A stretch of 64,000 nt of DNA from an uncultured Ruegeria sp. (GTDB lineage Bacteria > Pseudomonadota > Alphaproteobacteria > Rhodobacterales > Rhodobacteraceae). The notes beneath the pieces are model-generated. The model had not been told where the DNA came from, did no database searches, and worked only from the letters and a program-made list of their open reading frames with translations. The translations under genes were made by a program, and so were the position numbers. Position 1 is the stretch's first letter; the number at the start of each line of letters is the position of its first letter. The stretch is taken from NCBI RefSeq assembly GCF_947497005.1, contig NZ_CANMFF010000013.1:89062-153061 (forward strand), given 5' to 3'. Of the stretch, positions 9,008-19,083 are shown piece by piece.

Positions 9008-10258
9008 ATGGCCCAAATCAACTCTCTACTGCTCGAGCAAGTCCGCGACCGGTTTGCTCAGGTCGATCACTGCCCGCAGCAGGGCCCGCGTATCTTCTTC
9101 GAAAACGCAGGCGGTGCGCTGACGCTGAACACAGTCGTAGACACGTCGCAGGCTTATGCCGCGATCCCTGACAATCAGGGGCGCGAGAATTCCGGCAGTC
9201 ACGAGCTGGTGCGCGTGATCAACAAGGCCAAAGAAGACATGGCGGTGTTCATGAATGCGCCGGGAGGGCAGTTCTTTGTCGGTGAAAGCGGCACCGAGTT
9301 GTTGTTCCGGTTGATCATGAACGCCTGTCTGGGAGCGGGTGCGGGCGTTGTTCTGGGATCAACTCTGGAACATCCGGCCACACGTTCGGCTTGTGACCGT
9401 TGGGCGCGCATTTCCGGGCAGACCCATGTGTTGATACCGCACGATGATGCGACCGGCACGGTCACCGCCGAGGCGTATACCGCTGCTGTCACGCCCGATA
9501 CCAAGGTGGCTACGATCCTGCACACCTCGCCGGTGACCGGCATGGGTGTGGATGTCGCAGCCGTTTCTCAGGCCATTCGCGCGGTGGCTCCGGACTGTTT
9601 CATTATCGTTGATGGCATCCAGCACGCAGCGCATGGTCGGATCGACCTGACGGCCTATAACGTCGACGGGTACGTGGTCTCGCCTTACAAAGTATTTTCG
9701 CGCCATGGGTACGGCGTTGCGTGGATCTCCGGCCGGTTGACCGGGCTGGAGCATAATGCCCTGATCGACGGCCCGGCGGATAATTGGGAAATGGGCACCC
9801 GCGATACCGGGGCTTATGCCACAATGTCGGACGTGGTCGGCTATTTTGAATGGCTAGGCAGTCAGGTCAGCGACGCCACTGACCGCCGTGCCAAATTCGT
9901 GGCGGCGGGTGAGGCAATCCATGCGCAGGAAAAGGCGCTGACCGATGCGATGATTCATGGCACCGGCAACCTGCCGGGTCTGGCCGAGATGGAGAAAGTG
10001 ACCATTCTGGGCGGCGTCGACAACCCGGCGCGCGAAGGCCTGGTATCGCTGCGTGTTGCCGGCGTGCCTTCGGTGGATGTGGTCAAACAGCTCAACGAAC
10101 AGTGCATCCGCACCCATCTGCGCAAGGCGGATCACTATTCCGGCAACGTCCTGACGCCGCTTGGTATGGACAGCTGCGTACGCGTTTCGATGTGTCACTA
10201 CAACAGCGTCGCCGAAGTTGCGCAGTTTCTGGGCGCAATGAAAACCATCGCCGCCTAA
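9008..10258 (+). CDS. Class V aminotransferase-fold PLP enzyme (cysteine desulfurase-like), paralogue 1
   Basis: RIFFENAGGALTL, IIVDGIQHAAHGRIDL, SPYKVFSRHGYG (PLP lysine region). Confidence 0.85.
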   Translation: MAQINSLLLEQVRDRFAQVDHCPQQGPRIFFENAGGALTLNTVVDTSQAYAAIPDNQGRENSGSHELVRVINKAKEDMAVFMNAPGGQFFVGESGTELLFRLIMNACLGAGAGVVLGSTLEHPATRSACDRWARISGQTHVLIPHDDATGTVTAEAYTAAVTPDTKVATILHTSPVTGMGVDVAAVSQAIRAVAPDCFIIVDGIQHAAHGRIDLTAYNVDGYVVSPYKVFSRHGYGVAWISGRLTGLEHNALIDGPADNWEMGTRDTGAYATMSDVVGYFEWLGSQVSDATDRRAKFVAAGEAIHAQEKALTDAMIHGTGNLPGLAEMEKVTILGGVDNPAREGLVSLRVAGVPSVDVVKQLNEQCIRTHLRKADHYSGNVLTPLGMDSCVRVSMCHYNSVAEVAQFLGAMKTIAA

Positions 10259-10284
10259 GGCGTTCACAGGAAGAGGACTCCCTC

Positions 10285-12702
10285 ATGAAAACGCATGCAC
10301 AGGCAGTTGTGATCGGCGGCGGGCTTGCCGGTTGTTCGATCCTTTATCATCTGGCCAAGCTGGGCTGGACCGACAGCATCTTGCTGGAGCGCGACGAACT
10401 GACCAGCGGCTCGACCTGGCACGCGGCCGCCAATATTCACGGGCTGCACGACAACAACAACATCACCCGCATCCAGCACTATACGATGAACCTGTATAAA
10501 GAGCTGGAGCAGGAAACCGGCCAAAGCTGTGGCGTGTTCCAGCCCGGCTCGCTCTATCTGGCGCAAACCGAAGAGCGCGAGCAGCAGCTGCGCCTGCAGG
10601 AGGCAAAGGCGCGTTTCTATGGCCTGAACTTCCACGAGGTCAGCCGTGAACAGGCCAAGGAACTGCATCCATTGGCGCAGTTCGATGACATCCGATGCAT
10701 CATGTACGAACCCGATGGCGGCAATGTGGACCCATCCGGCGTGCCTCATGCTTATGCCGCAGGGGCTCGCGCAATGGGTGCCACGATCGAACGGTTCTGC
10801 CCGGTTACAGGGACAGAACAACAGCCTGACGGCAGCTGGATCGTGCGCACACCCAAGGGCGACATTCACACCCAATGGGTGGTAAATGCTGCCGGCCTTT
10901 GGGGCCGCGAAGTGGCGGCGCTGGCGGATTTGACCCTGCCGCTGCAACCGACGGAACACCAGTATTTCGTGACTGAAACGATCGACGAAGTGGCCAATCT
11001 GGGCCGCCGTTTGCCCTCGATCGCCGACCGCGACGGTGAATACTACTTCCGACAGGAAGGCAACGGGCTGCTGATCGGAGCTTATGAGAAAGACATGAAG
11101 TTCTGGGCCGAAGAAGGCACGCCGCTGGACTTTGCCCATGATCTGTTCCCCGACGATCTGGACCGTATCATGGAAAACGTGATCCGCGCGACCGAGCGCG
11201 TGCCGGTTGCCGCCACAGCCGGGGTGAAACGGGTGATCAACGGGCCGATGATCTGGTCGCCCGATGCCAACATGCTGTGGGGGCCGGTGCCCGAACTGAA
11301 GAACTATTTCCTGTGCGGCGGTCTGATCCCCGGCTTCTCGCAATCAGGGGGGCTGGGTCTGCTGGCGGCGCAATGGATGATCGAAGGCGAGCCGCAATAT
11401 GACATGTTCGCCTGGGATCTGGCGCGCTTTGGCGACTGGGCCGACAAGAAATTCACCAAGGCCCGGGTCGAGGATGCCTATACCCACCGTTTCGCCATCC
11501 ATTTCCCGAACGAAGAGCGCAGCGCGGGTCGTCCCGCCCGTGTTCGCCCCGCCTATGAGATGCAGAAAGAGATGGGCTGTGTCTTTGGCCTGAACTGCGG
11601 TTGGGAACACCCGCTGTGGTTCGCCGACCAACCCGGCATCGAAGAGACCGCTGGCTTTACCCGCCAGAACTGGTTTGATCCGGTGGGCCGCGAGGTGAAG
11701 ATGCTGCGCGAGCATGTAGGCGTGATCGATATCTCGAACTTCGCCAATTACGTGATCAAGGGGCCGGGCGCGTATGACTGGCTGGACCGGCTGGTCGCCA
11801 ATCGTGTGCCCGTCGAAATCGGACGGTCCTGCCTGACACCGCTGATTTCGGTGCGCGGGGGCGTAGCGGGTGATTTCACCATCACCAAGGTTGCCGATGA
11901 CGAGTACATGATGATTGGCTCGGGCATGGCCGAGCGCTATCATCAGCGCTTCTTCAACATGGTCGAGATGCCTGGAGGCGCTACGCTGGAGGTTGCGACC
12001 GACCGCATCGCAGGCTTCAACGTCGCGGGCCCGAAAGCGCGTGATCTGTTGCAACGCCTGACAAATGCCGACCTGTCGAACGAAGCGTTCCGTTTCATGC
12101 GCTCGGCCACTATCGACGTCGCTGGCGTGACCTGCCTGGCCATCCGTGTCTCCTTTACCGGTGATCTGGGGTGGGAACTGCATTGTGCAGAAGCGGATCA
12201 GACCCGGCTGTATACCGCACTGCTGGATGCGGCGAAGCAACTGAATGGTGGCCCGGTCGGTGGCCGGGCGCTGGGGTCTCTTCGCATCGAAAAGGGCTAT
12301 GGCTCCTGGGGGCGGGAATATTCTCAGGAGTACTGGCCGCAAGAGGTCGGTCTGGCCGGTCTGATCAAGCTGGACAAGGATTTCCTGCACAAGGACGCCT
12401 ATCTGTCCGTCAAAGACAACGCCCCGCGCGAGGTGCTGTCGATCTTCGAGATTGAGGTGACCGAGGATGCCGACGCCACAGGTGGCGAGCCGATCTTTAC
12501 CTCCGATGGCAAATCAGTGGGCCGCGTGACTTCGGGCGCCTATGGCTATTCGGTGGGTAAGTCGCTGGCCATCGGTTACGCGAACCCCGAAGTGGCACAG
12601 CCCGGCGATGAAGTGGTGATCCAGGTGATCGGCAAACCACATAAAGCACGGGTGCTGGCTGAACCGCCCTTCGATCCTAAGGGCGGAAGGCTGCGTTGTT
12701 GA
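10285..12702 (+). CDS. FAD-dependent oxidoreductase with GcvT-like C-terminal domain (dimethylglycine/sarcosine dehydrogenase family)
   Basis: VVIGGGLAGCSILYHLAKLGW...TSGSTWHAA (FAD site with covalent-FAD-type His); C-terminal aminomethyltransferase fold (VSFTGDLGWELH). ATG at 10285. Confidence 0.9.
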   Translation: MKTHAQAVVIGGGLAGCSILYHLAKLGWTDSILLERDELTSGSTWHAAANIHGLHDNNNITRIQHYTMNLYKELEQETGQSCGVFQPGSLYLAQTEEREQQLRLQEAKARFYGLNFHEVSREQAKELHPLAQFDDIRCIMYEPDGGNVDPSGVPHAYAAGARAMGATIERFCPVTGTEQQPDGSWIVRTPKGDIHTQWVVNAAGLWGREVAALADLTLPLQPTEHQYFVTETIDEVANLGRRLPSIADRDGEYYFRQEGNGLLIGAYEKDMKFWAEEGTPLDFAHDLFPDDLDRIMENVIRATERVPVAATAGVKRVINGPMIWSPDANMLWGPVPELKNYFLCGGLIPGFSQSGGLGLLAAQWMIEGEPQYDMFAWDLARFGDWADKKFTKARVEDAYTHRFAIHFPNEERSAGRPARVRPAYEMQKEMGCVFGLNCGWEHPLWFADQPGIEETAGFTRQNWFDPVGREVKMLREHVGVIDISNFANYVIKGPGAYDWLDRLVANRVPVEIGRSCLTPLISVRGGVAGDFTITKVADDEYMMIGSGMAERYHQRFFNMVEMPGGATLEVATDRIAGFNVAGPKARDLLQRLTNADLSNEAFRFMRSATIDVAGVTCLAIRVSFTGDLGWELHCAEADQTRLYTALLDAAKQLNGGPVGGRALGSLRIEKGYGSWGREYSQEYWPQEVGLAGLIKLDKDFLHKDAYLSVKDNAPREVLSIFEIEVTEDADATGGEPIFTSDGKSVGRVTSGAYGYSVGKSLAIGYANPEVAQPGDEVVIQVIGKPHKARVLAEPPFDPKGGRLRC

Positions 12703-12748
12703 AATGAAGGCGTGAATTGAGTGCGCTTAATCACAAGTTAAGTTCATG

Positions 12749-12777
12749 GCCGCAGATCCCAATTCGGGATTTGCGGC
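12749..12777. terminator. Hairpin between convergent genes
   Basis: GCCGCAGATCCC-AATTC-GGGATTTGCGGC, 12-pair stem with one G-U; lies between CDS ends at 12702 (+) and 12777 (-). No strong T-run. Confidence 0.55.
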
Positions 12778-13703
12778 TATGTTATGTGAAACCCGCTTTC
12801 GGGCAGTTTGCACCATTCTGACAGCAATTGCGCAACCTGAAAGATTGGATCGCCTTCCTCCACATCCTCAGACCTGAGAACAGCATGCCATGGAACTGAG
12901 ATTCCGTCTTTTGTCACACTGGCCCCAACGATACGACCTTCCTTCAGCGCGGACTGAACGGCCCAGCTTGACAGAACACTTGTGCCAAGGTCTGAGGCAA
13001 CCAGTTCAACGATCGCTTCGGGCAGTTCGACTGTGGCCGCCCATTTCGGATAGCTGTCAGTGGGGCGGTACAGCAGCGCGAATTCGCGATCCGGTTCGGG
13101 CACTTTTGTATAGGTGATGAAGGGCTCACCAGCGACATCGGTGCCTTCAACGTATTCTCGTCCCGCCAGTCGGTGTGTGGGCGGCATGATGTAAAGCAAT
13201 GGGTCTTCGAACAGTTTCATGGTTTTCAACCCGGCCTGCGAAACGTTGCCGGACGTGATCGCAATGTCGAGATGCCGGTTCAGCAATCCGGTCAGTGGAT
13301 CGCTTCGCGCACCGGCCATGATCTGAATGTCGATCCCGTCGGTATGTGATTTCATGAACTTGATGAAAGACGGCAACCAGCGGTAATTGCTGTAGGCTTC
13401 GACGGACAGGCGCACGACGTGCTGCACATTGGCATTCATGCGGCGCACGTCCTCTTCGGCGCGATGAAGATCAGTCAGAATACGCTCGGCCACAACAGCC
13501 ATGTAATCGGCCGCCGGCGTCTTGCGCAGTTTCTTGTGCATCCGGGTGTACAAAGGCACATCCAGCCGACGTTCCGCTTCGCGCAGGCGGTGGGACAAGG
13601 CCGAGGGCGTCACCCCAAGCTTCTTGGCCGCATCGGTGATACGACCGGTTTCATTGATCGCCTGAATCAGTTGCAGGTGACGCAGGTCAAGCAGAGGTTT
13701 CAT
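12777..13703 (-). CDS. LysR-family transcriptional regulator
   Basis: N-terminal HTH LRHLQLIQAINETGRITDAAKKLGVTPSALSHRLREAERRL. Confidence 0.9.
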   Translation of the reverse strand: MKPLLDLRHLQLIQAINETGRITDAAKKLGVTPSALSHRLREAERRLDVPLYTRMHKKLRKTPAADYMAVVAERILTDLHRAEEDVRRMNANVQHVVRLSVEAYSNYRWLPSFIKFMKSHTDGIDIQIMAGARSDPLTGLLNRHLDIAITSGNVSQAGLKTMKLFEDPLLYIMPPTHRLAGREYVEGTDVAGEPFITYTKVPEPDREFALLYRPTDSYPKWAATVELPEAIVELVASDLGTSVLSSWAVQSALKEGRIVGASVTKDGISVPWHAVLRSEDVEEGDPIFQVAQLLSEWCKLPESGFHIT

Positions 13704-13809
13704 GGGATTTTAGCCTGAAGGAAATTCACGAAATCGAAAAAACTTCGAAATTGAAATTCAGTCAATATAAATGTGAAATCGCACCAGGTTTTTAGGTGGA
13801 GCACTCTTT

Positions 13810-15201
13810 ATGAACGTTGACGCCAGACGCGCCATCGAACAGGACAAGGCACATCACGTGCATCCTCAATCGAATTTGCGACAGCATTCCGAGAACGGTC
13901 CGATCATGATCACCCATGGCAACGGGGTCTTCATCTACGACAGTGAAGGGCGTGAGATCATTGACGGATTTTCTGGCCTGGGCTGTGTGTCGCTGGGCTA
14001 TCACAATGAGCGGCTGTCAAATGTTGCGAAACGGCAGATGGATGTGTTGCCCTTTGCGCCCACCTTCTACAACCGCTCTCACCCGCGCGTCGCGGAACTG
14101 GGTGAGCGCCTGATCGGCATGGCGCCCAAGGCGAAAGATGGCAGCGACATGAACCGGGTGATGTTCCAATGCTCGGGGTCCGAGGCGAATGACACCGCGA
14201 TCAAGTTGTTGTGGTATACAAATACCGCTCGTGGCGAGCCGGACCGACGCAAGATCATTGGTCGGGTGCGGGGCTATCATGGGAACACGGTTGCGACTGT
14301 GTCGCTGTCGGGTCAGCCCCATATGCATGCGAAATTTGGACTTCCTTTGCCAGATTTCAAACACACCGAGCTACCAAACTATTATCGCTTTCATATCGAT
14401 GGCGAGAGCGAAGAAGAATTCTCGGCCCGGATGGCGGAAAAGTTTGAGGAATTGATCCTCGCCGAAGGCCCTGAGACCGTGGCGGCCTTCTTTGCCGAAC
14501 CAGCGATTTCAGGGGGTGGCGCGTTGATGCCTCCCGAAGGCTACTGGCGCGAGATGCAGGCGGTTCTGCGCAAATACGACATCAAGTTTCTGGCCGACGA
14601 GGTTGTTTGCGGTTTTGGCCGGACCGGTAACATGTGGGGGTCGCAGACCTGGGGACTCGAACCCGACATGATTTCCTGCGCCAAGGCTCTGTCGGCCGCG
14701 TTCTTCCCGATCTCGGCCCTGATGTTCAAGGACGAGATGTATGCCGACATGATGAAGAACTCGGACGAGGTCGGTACTTTTGGTCACGGCTATACATATG
14801 CGGGCCACCCGGTCGGGGCCGCTGTGGGATTGGAAGCGCTGGATATCTATGATGAGATCGATCTGGTCGGCCATGTCCGCAAGGTTTCCACGCGGTTCCT
14901 CGAAAAATGCCACTCTATGGCTGACCACCCGCTTGTGGCCGAAGTGCGCGGTGTCGGGCTGTTCTGTGGATTTGAGTTGATGAAGGGCGCAAAAAACCGT
15001 GAACCGTTCGATCCCTCTTGGAAAGTGGGTGAGCTTGTGCAGAACTTTGCTCATGATCGGGGTCTCTACCTGCGGGCGATTGGCGACCGGATGAGCTTTA
15101 TGCCGCCGCTGATCATCAACGAGGATGAGATCGATATCGCGACTGAACGCTTCAAAGGTGCGTTGGATGATGCCTGGGCGGTGGTTCGCACGAAGATCTG
15201 A
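13810..15201 (+). CDS. Class III (omega) aminotransferase
   Basis: CSGSEANDTAIKL, FLADEVVCGFGRTG, SCAKALSAAFFPISA (PLP Lys). Confidence 0.9.
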   Translation: MNVDARRAIEQDKAHHVHPQSNLRQHSENGPIMITHGNGVFIYDSEGREIIDGFSGLGCVSLGYHNERLSNVAKRQMDVLPFAPTFYNRSHPRVAELGERLIGMAPKAKDGSDMNRVMFQCSGSEANDTAIKLLWYTNTARGEPDRRKIIGRVRGYHGNTVATVSLSGQPHMHAKFGLPLPDFKHTELPNYYRFHIDGESEEEFSARMAEKFEELILAEGPETVAAFFAEPAISGGGALMPPEGYWREMQAVLRKYDIKFLADEVVCGFGRTGNMWGSQTWGLEPDMISCAKALSAAFFPISALMFKDEMYADMMKNSDEVGTFGHGYTYAGHPVGAAVGLEALDIYDEIDLVGHVRKVSTRFLEKCHSMADHPLVAEVRGVGLFCGFELMKGAKNREPFDPSWKVGELVQNFAHDRGLYLRAIGDRMSFMPPLIINEDEIDIATERFKGALDDAWAVVRTKI

Positions 15202-15306
15202 TCGTTTTTTTGGGGTCGGGCTGACGCTCTCATCCCATCCCAGCGTCGCAGGCCCCCTCTCAGGCGGCGCGTTTTTTGGACCTGTAGTTCGCCGAGGAGA
15301 ACAGGG

Positions 15307-16791
15307 ATGACAACACACCTGGAACCGAAACTGCCCGATGCGGGTCTGGCTGGAAGTTACATAAACGGTACCTGGCATTGGCCCCAAGGGCGGCTGGTGG
15401 TCGAAAACCCCTCGCGCCGCGTTCCGATTTGTGAGGTCGGTCGCGGCACGTCAACCGAAGTGGACCTTGCCGTTGCTGCCGCCCGAGCCGCGCTGCCAGC
15501 GTGGCGCGCATTGGCCGCGAGCGAGCGTGGCAAGCTGTTGACGGAACTCGGCCGTCGTCTGGTAGAAAACGCCGAAGAAGTGGCCCGCGTTTTGGCAGCG
15601 GAAAGTGGAAATGCCATCAAGACCCAGTCGCGGGGCGAGGCAATGGGGGCTGCCGGGGTTTTGAAATATTATGGGGGTGTCGCGGTCGAGCAAAAAGGCG
15701 AGACCCTGCCGCTTGGACCCGGCCTGTTCAGCTATTCCACCCGAGAACCACATGGTGTTGTGGGCTCGATCATCCCGTGGAATTCGCCCCTGCAGCTGGG
15801 TGCAGTGAAGATTTCGATGGCACTGGCGACCGGTAATTGCCTGGTGCTGAAACCGGCTGAAGATGCGCCGCTGGCGATCCTGAAACTGGCTGAGTTGGCT
15901 GATGGGCTGGTCCCGCCGGGTGTGTTCAACGTTGTCACCGGACTGGGCGAAGAGGCGGGTGCGGCCTTGGCTGCACATCCCGGCGTGGACAAGGTGTCTT
16001 TCACCGGCTCAAGCGAAGTTGGCAAGCTGATTGGCAAGGCCACTGCCGACCGTATCGCCAAGTTGACTCTGGAGCTGGGCGGTAAATCTCCGACCATCGT
16101 CTTCCCGGACGCCATCACGGATGGACGCCTGGATGGCACCGCGCAACAGGTGGCCAACGCCATGCGCTTTGCCCGTCAGGGTCAAAGCTGCACCGCCGGG
16201 TCGCGTTTGTTCGTACACAAGGATATCTGGGATGTATTAATGCCCAAAGTGGCTGAGAAGTCAGCGGCATTGAAGGTCGGCGATGCGCTGGATCCCGACG
16301 TGGACATGGGTGCGGTCGTTAATGCCGAACGGTATGGCGAAATCCGCGCTTATGTGGCCGAGGCGGAAGCACAAGGTGCGACATTCCTGATCGGAGAAAC
16401 CCCGAACGAAGACCCGGATGGTTTCTGTCCCAATCCTACTATTCTCACTGGAATCGGCAACAATTGGCGGATCGCGCGGGAAGAAGTATTCGGGCCGGTC
16501 ATGGTCGCCATCCCTTTCGAGACCGAAGAGGAAGTGATTGCCATGGCCAACGATACTCACTACGGGCTGGCCGCGTTTTTGTTTACCCGTGACATCAGCC
16601 GGGTCACCCGCTTGACCCGCGCCATCGACGCTGGTTGGATTCAGGTTAACCAAGGCGGCGGGCAGATCCCCGGCATGTCTTATGGCGGCACCAAGCAATC
16701 TGGTATGGGCAGCGAATACTCAATCGAAGGCGCGCTTGAGTCTTATACGTACCGCAAATGCGTCACCATCAATATCGAGGATGGCACGTGA
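15307..16791 (+). CDS. NAD(P)-dependent aldehyde dehydrogenase
   Basis: IIPWNSPLQLG, FTGSSEVGKLI, LELGGKSP, GQSCTAGSR motifs. Confidence 0.93.
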   Translation: MTTHLEPKLPDAGLAGSYINGTWHWPQGRLVVENPSRRVPICEVGRGTSTEVDLAVAAARAALPAWRALAASERGKLLTELGRRLVENAEEVARVLAAESGNAIKTQSRGEAMGAAGVLKYYGGVAVEQKGETLPLGPGLFSYSTREPHGVVGSIIPWNSPLQLGAVKISMALATGNCLVLKPAEDAPLAILKLAELADGLVPPGVFNVVTGLGEEAGAALAAHPGVDKVSFTGSSEVGKLIGKATADRIAKLTLELGGKSPTIVFPDAITDGRLDGTAQQVANAMRFARQGQSCTAGSRLFVHKDIWDVLMPKVAEKSAALKVGDALDPDVDMGAVVNAERYGEIRAYVAEAEAQGATFLIGETPNEDPDGFCPNPTILTGIGNNWRIAREEVFGPVMVAIPFETEEEVIAMANDTHYGLAAFLFTRDISRVTRLTRAIDAGWIQVNQGGGQIPGMSYGGTKQSGMGSEYSIEGALESYTYRKCVTINIEDGT

Positions 16792-18050
16792 GTTCGGACC
16801 GTTTCGGTAATGCAATAGATCCAAGCGTGGGTTATGCCCGTGGCACACTGCTGAGAGGTTCAGCGGATGAAGTGCGCAGGCTGGCCCAGGCTGGCCGCGT
16901 TGCTGCCGATTTCGTCGCCCAAAACGGCGTTGACAAGATCGCCATCTGCACAGGTAATCTGCGGTTCTATCCCGCCAAGCCGGACGATTTGACCGTGTTG
17001 TGTGAAGAATGGATCGGTCCGGGCCTGTTTGGTGAAGAGCTACGTCAGGCGGCAATTTTTCATCTAGGCGGGCAAGGGCACGAGGCGGCGGCAGTGATCA
17101 ACAGAACAAGTGCGGGTATCGTGGCAACGGTTCTGGCCCACAGTGATGCCACGCCAGTTCTGTCCCTTGTGGCACCAGGTGATCGCAGCCATGCTTCGGT
17201 TTTGCGCGGAGCGCGATTGGCGGGCGTGTCAGTGCGTGAGGTTTATGATCTGGCCGCAGTGAAAAAGGCATTGGTTGAGGACAACCCGGCGCTGTTCGTG
17301 ATCACCCCGGTGACTTCGGAGCTTTCTGTGCTGAACGATGACCTGATCAGAAATGCCGCCGCAGCAGGAAAGAACTCGGGGTGTGTGGTGTTTCTCGACG
17401 ACGCCTATGGTGCGCGATTCCGTCCGGTATTGATGGGCGGTGCGCCGTCGCTGTCGCTTGGCGCGGATCTGGTCATAACAAACGCCGACAAGGCCGGACT
17501 GTCTGGTCCGCGCGCTGGGGTGCTCTGCGGGGAAACCGAGGCGCTGATCCCGGTACAAGCCAAAGCCAGTGAGTTGGGAATGGAAGCCCGCGCCCCTGTT
17601 GCCGTTGGCGCAATGCGCAGTCTGCAGGGCTTCACGCCCGATCTGTTGCTGCAAGAGGCCCAGGATGGTCGGGATCTGGCTGATGCGCTTGAGGTCGCGC
17701 TTGGGGTCTCGCGTATCACGCGTTCGGCTTTAGGTCCGAAGATTGACGAACAGGACGCGACGGAGGTGGTTCTGAGTATGGCTGCCGCTGACAATACAAA
17801 TCTGGTCCCGGCCGAGGTGACCGCGGTAATCGGTATGCTGATGTTGCGTGACAAAGGGATTGTGACGGTCAACACCCATGGCCAACCTGGCGGGCGGGTC
17901 TCGATCCGGCTGAAACCGACCTCGGGCGCGGTGGCACGGGCGGGGGGCGCTGCTGCGTTGGCAGATTGTCTGGTGTCGGCGATGCAAGAAACAGCGGATC
18001 ATCTGCATGACAAAGCTTGGATCTCAGCAACTCTGTTTGGAGAATTGTGA
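16788..18050 (+). CDS. SelA/DgaE-like fold-type I PLP enzyme
   Basis: VVFLDDAYGARF and VITNADKAGLSGPRAGVLCG (SelA-type Lys region); GTG start overlaps ALDH stop (GTGA). Confidence 0.72.
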   Translation: MSSDRFGNAIDPSVGYARGTLLRGSADEVRRLAQAGRVAADFVAQNGVDKIAICTGNLRFYPAKPDDLTVLCEEWIGPGLFGEELRQAAIFHLGGQGHEAAAVINRTSAGIVATVLAHSDATPVLSLVAPGDRSHASVLRGARLAGVSVREVYDLAAVKKALVEDNPALFVITPVTSELSVLNDDLIRNAAAAGKNSGCVVFLDDAYGARFRPVLMGGAPSLSLGADLVITNADKAGLSGPRAGVLCGETEALIPVQAKASELGMEARAPVAVGAMRSLQGFTPDLLLQEAQDGRDLADALEVALGVSRITRSALGPKIDEQDATEVVLSMAAADNTNLVPAEVTAVIGMLMLRDKGIVTVNTHGQPGGRVSIRLKPTSGAVARAGGAAALADCLVSAMQETADHLHDKAWISATLFGEL

Positions 18051-19064
18051 ATGACCAACTCTGCCTTGATTTTGCGGTTGGACAACCGGCTGGACCATTT
18101 AGTGAATATTGATATCGGCGAACGCGGTGTCGAGCATTTGTTTGAGGCCGCCCGCGCCTTGCAGGGCGAGTCGCTGGTCGGCGCGGCGGCTGACGCATTA
18201 CTGGCTGTTCCCGAAGGCGGGATGGTGGTAATGACCACCGGCTCGGTTTCGCGCGCATGGATCACGCCTGAACTGGGCGAGAATGATGGCCCTTCAGGTG
18301 CGGCGGCGATAGCGCGGGCTTTGGTTCTGGCGCGTAACGCAACTTGCGTGATGCTGTGCGAAGAGACATTGTTGCCCGCCATCCGCAACACCTGTCAGGC
18401 AGCCGGGCTGTTCCCGGTGACGCTGGAGCAGGCTACCGTCGCGAAGACGGACAAAAGCCTCGCTACGATTGTCATGCTGCCTTTTGCTACGGAGGATGAA
18501 AGTGGGCAGGAGCAGGCCAAAGCACTTCTGTCAAACCTGAAACCTGACCTGTTGTTTTCGACCGAAAGGGTGGGGCGCAATGAGCTCGGTGTTTATCACT
18601 CCATGCGTGGTATCGATTATGGGATGGGACGCGCGCGTGTCGATGCCCTGTTCGATTTGGCAATGAAACGCGGCGTTCCCGTTATTGCCGTCGGGGACGG
18701 CGGCAATGAGATCGGCATGGGCAGGGTTGCTGACCATGTTAAAACCCATGTGCCTTATGGCGATGTTTGCCAATGCGGATGCGGTGGTGGGATAGGCGCG
18801 GTAACCGGTTGTGACGTGCTGGTGACGGCGGCCTGTTCCAATTGGGGCTGCACCGCAATTGCGGCAGCCATGGCCGCCCGTGCTGGTGACGAAAAACTGC
18901 TTCACACTCCGGAACGCGAGGCTCTGTTGCTGGACACTATGGTCGCCAATGGCCTGATCAATTCCACGCATGGCATCGTCGACGACAGCGTCGACGGTTT
19001 CCCGCGCCAAAGCCATATTGCGGTGACCGAGCTTTGCCGCACGATTGTAAGCCGCGCGCTCTGA
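18051..19064 (+). CDS. DUF4392 / D-glutamate cyclase-like protein
   Basis: STERVGRNELGVYHSMRGIDY, VIAVGDGGNEIGMGRV, VCQCGCGGGIGAVTGCDVLVTAACSNWGC. Confidence 0.72.
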   Translation: MTNSALILRLDNRLDHLVNIDIGERGVEHLFEAARALQGESLVGAAADALLAVPEGGMVVMTTGSVSRAWITPELGENDGPSGAAAIARALVLARNATCVMLCEETLLPAIRNTCQAAGLFPVTLEQATVAKTDKSLATIVMLPFATEDESGQEQAKALLSNLKPDLLFSTERVGRNELGVYHSMRGIDYGMGRARVDALFDLAMKRGVPVIAVGDGGNEIGMGRVADHVKTHVPYGDVCQCGCGGGIGAVTGCDVLVTAACSNWGCTAIAAAMAARAGDEKLLHTPEREALLLDTMVANGLINSTHGIVDDSVDGFPRQSHIAVTELCRTIVSRAL

Positions 19065-19083
19065 CTAAGTACAGGACACCCCA

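Noticed and set aside
10264-12390. Long antisense ORFs (359 aa and 348 aa) opposite the DMGDH gene
   Set aside because: Lie wholly inside a strongly supported CDS; compositional by-product of high-GC coding DNA with no recognisable domain.
13704-13809. Repeated GAAATTC/GAAATCG words in the LysR/aminotransferase intergenic region
   Set aside because: AT-rich short words; suggestive of LysR binding but no convincing dyad could be fixed by eye.
14509-15387. 292-aa antisense ORF opposite the class-III aminotransferase
   Set aside because: Fully overlaps a convincing CDS; sequence has no family features.
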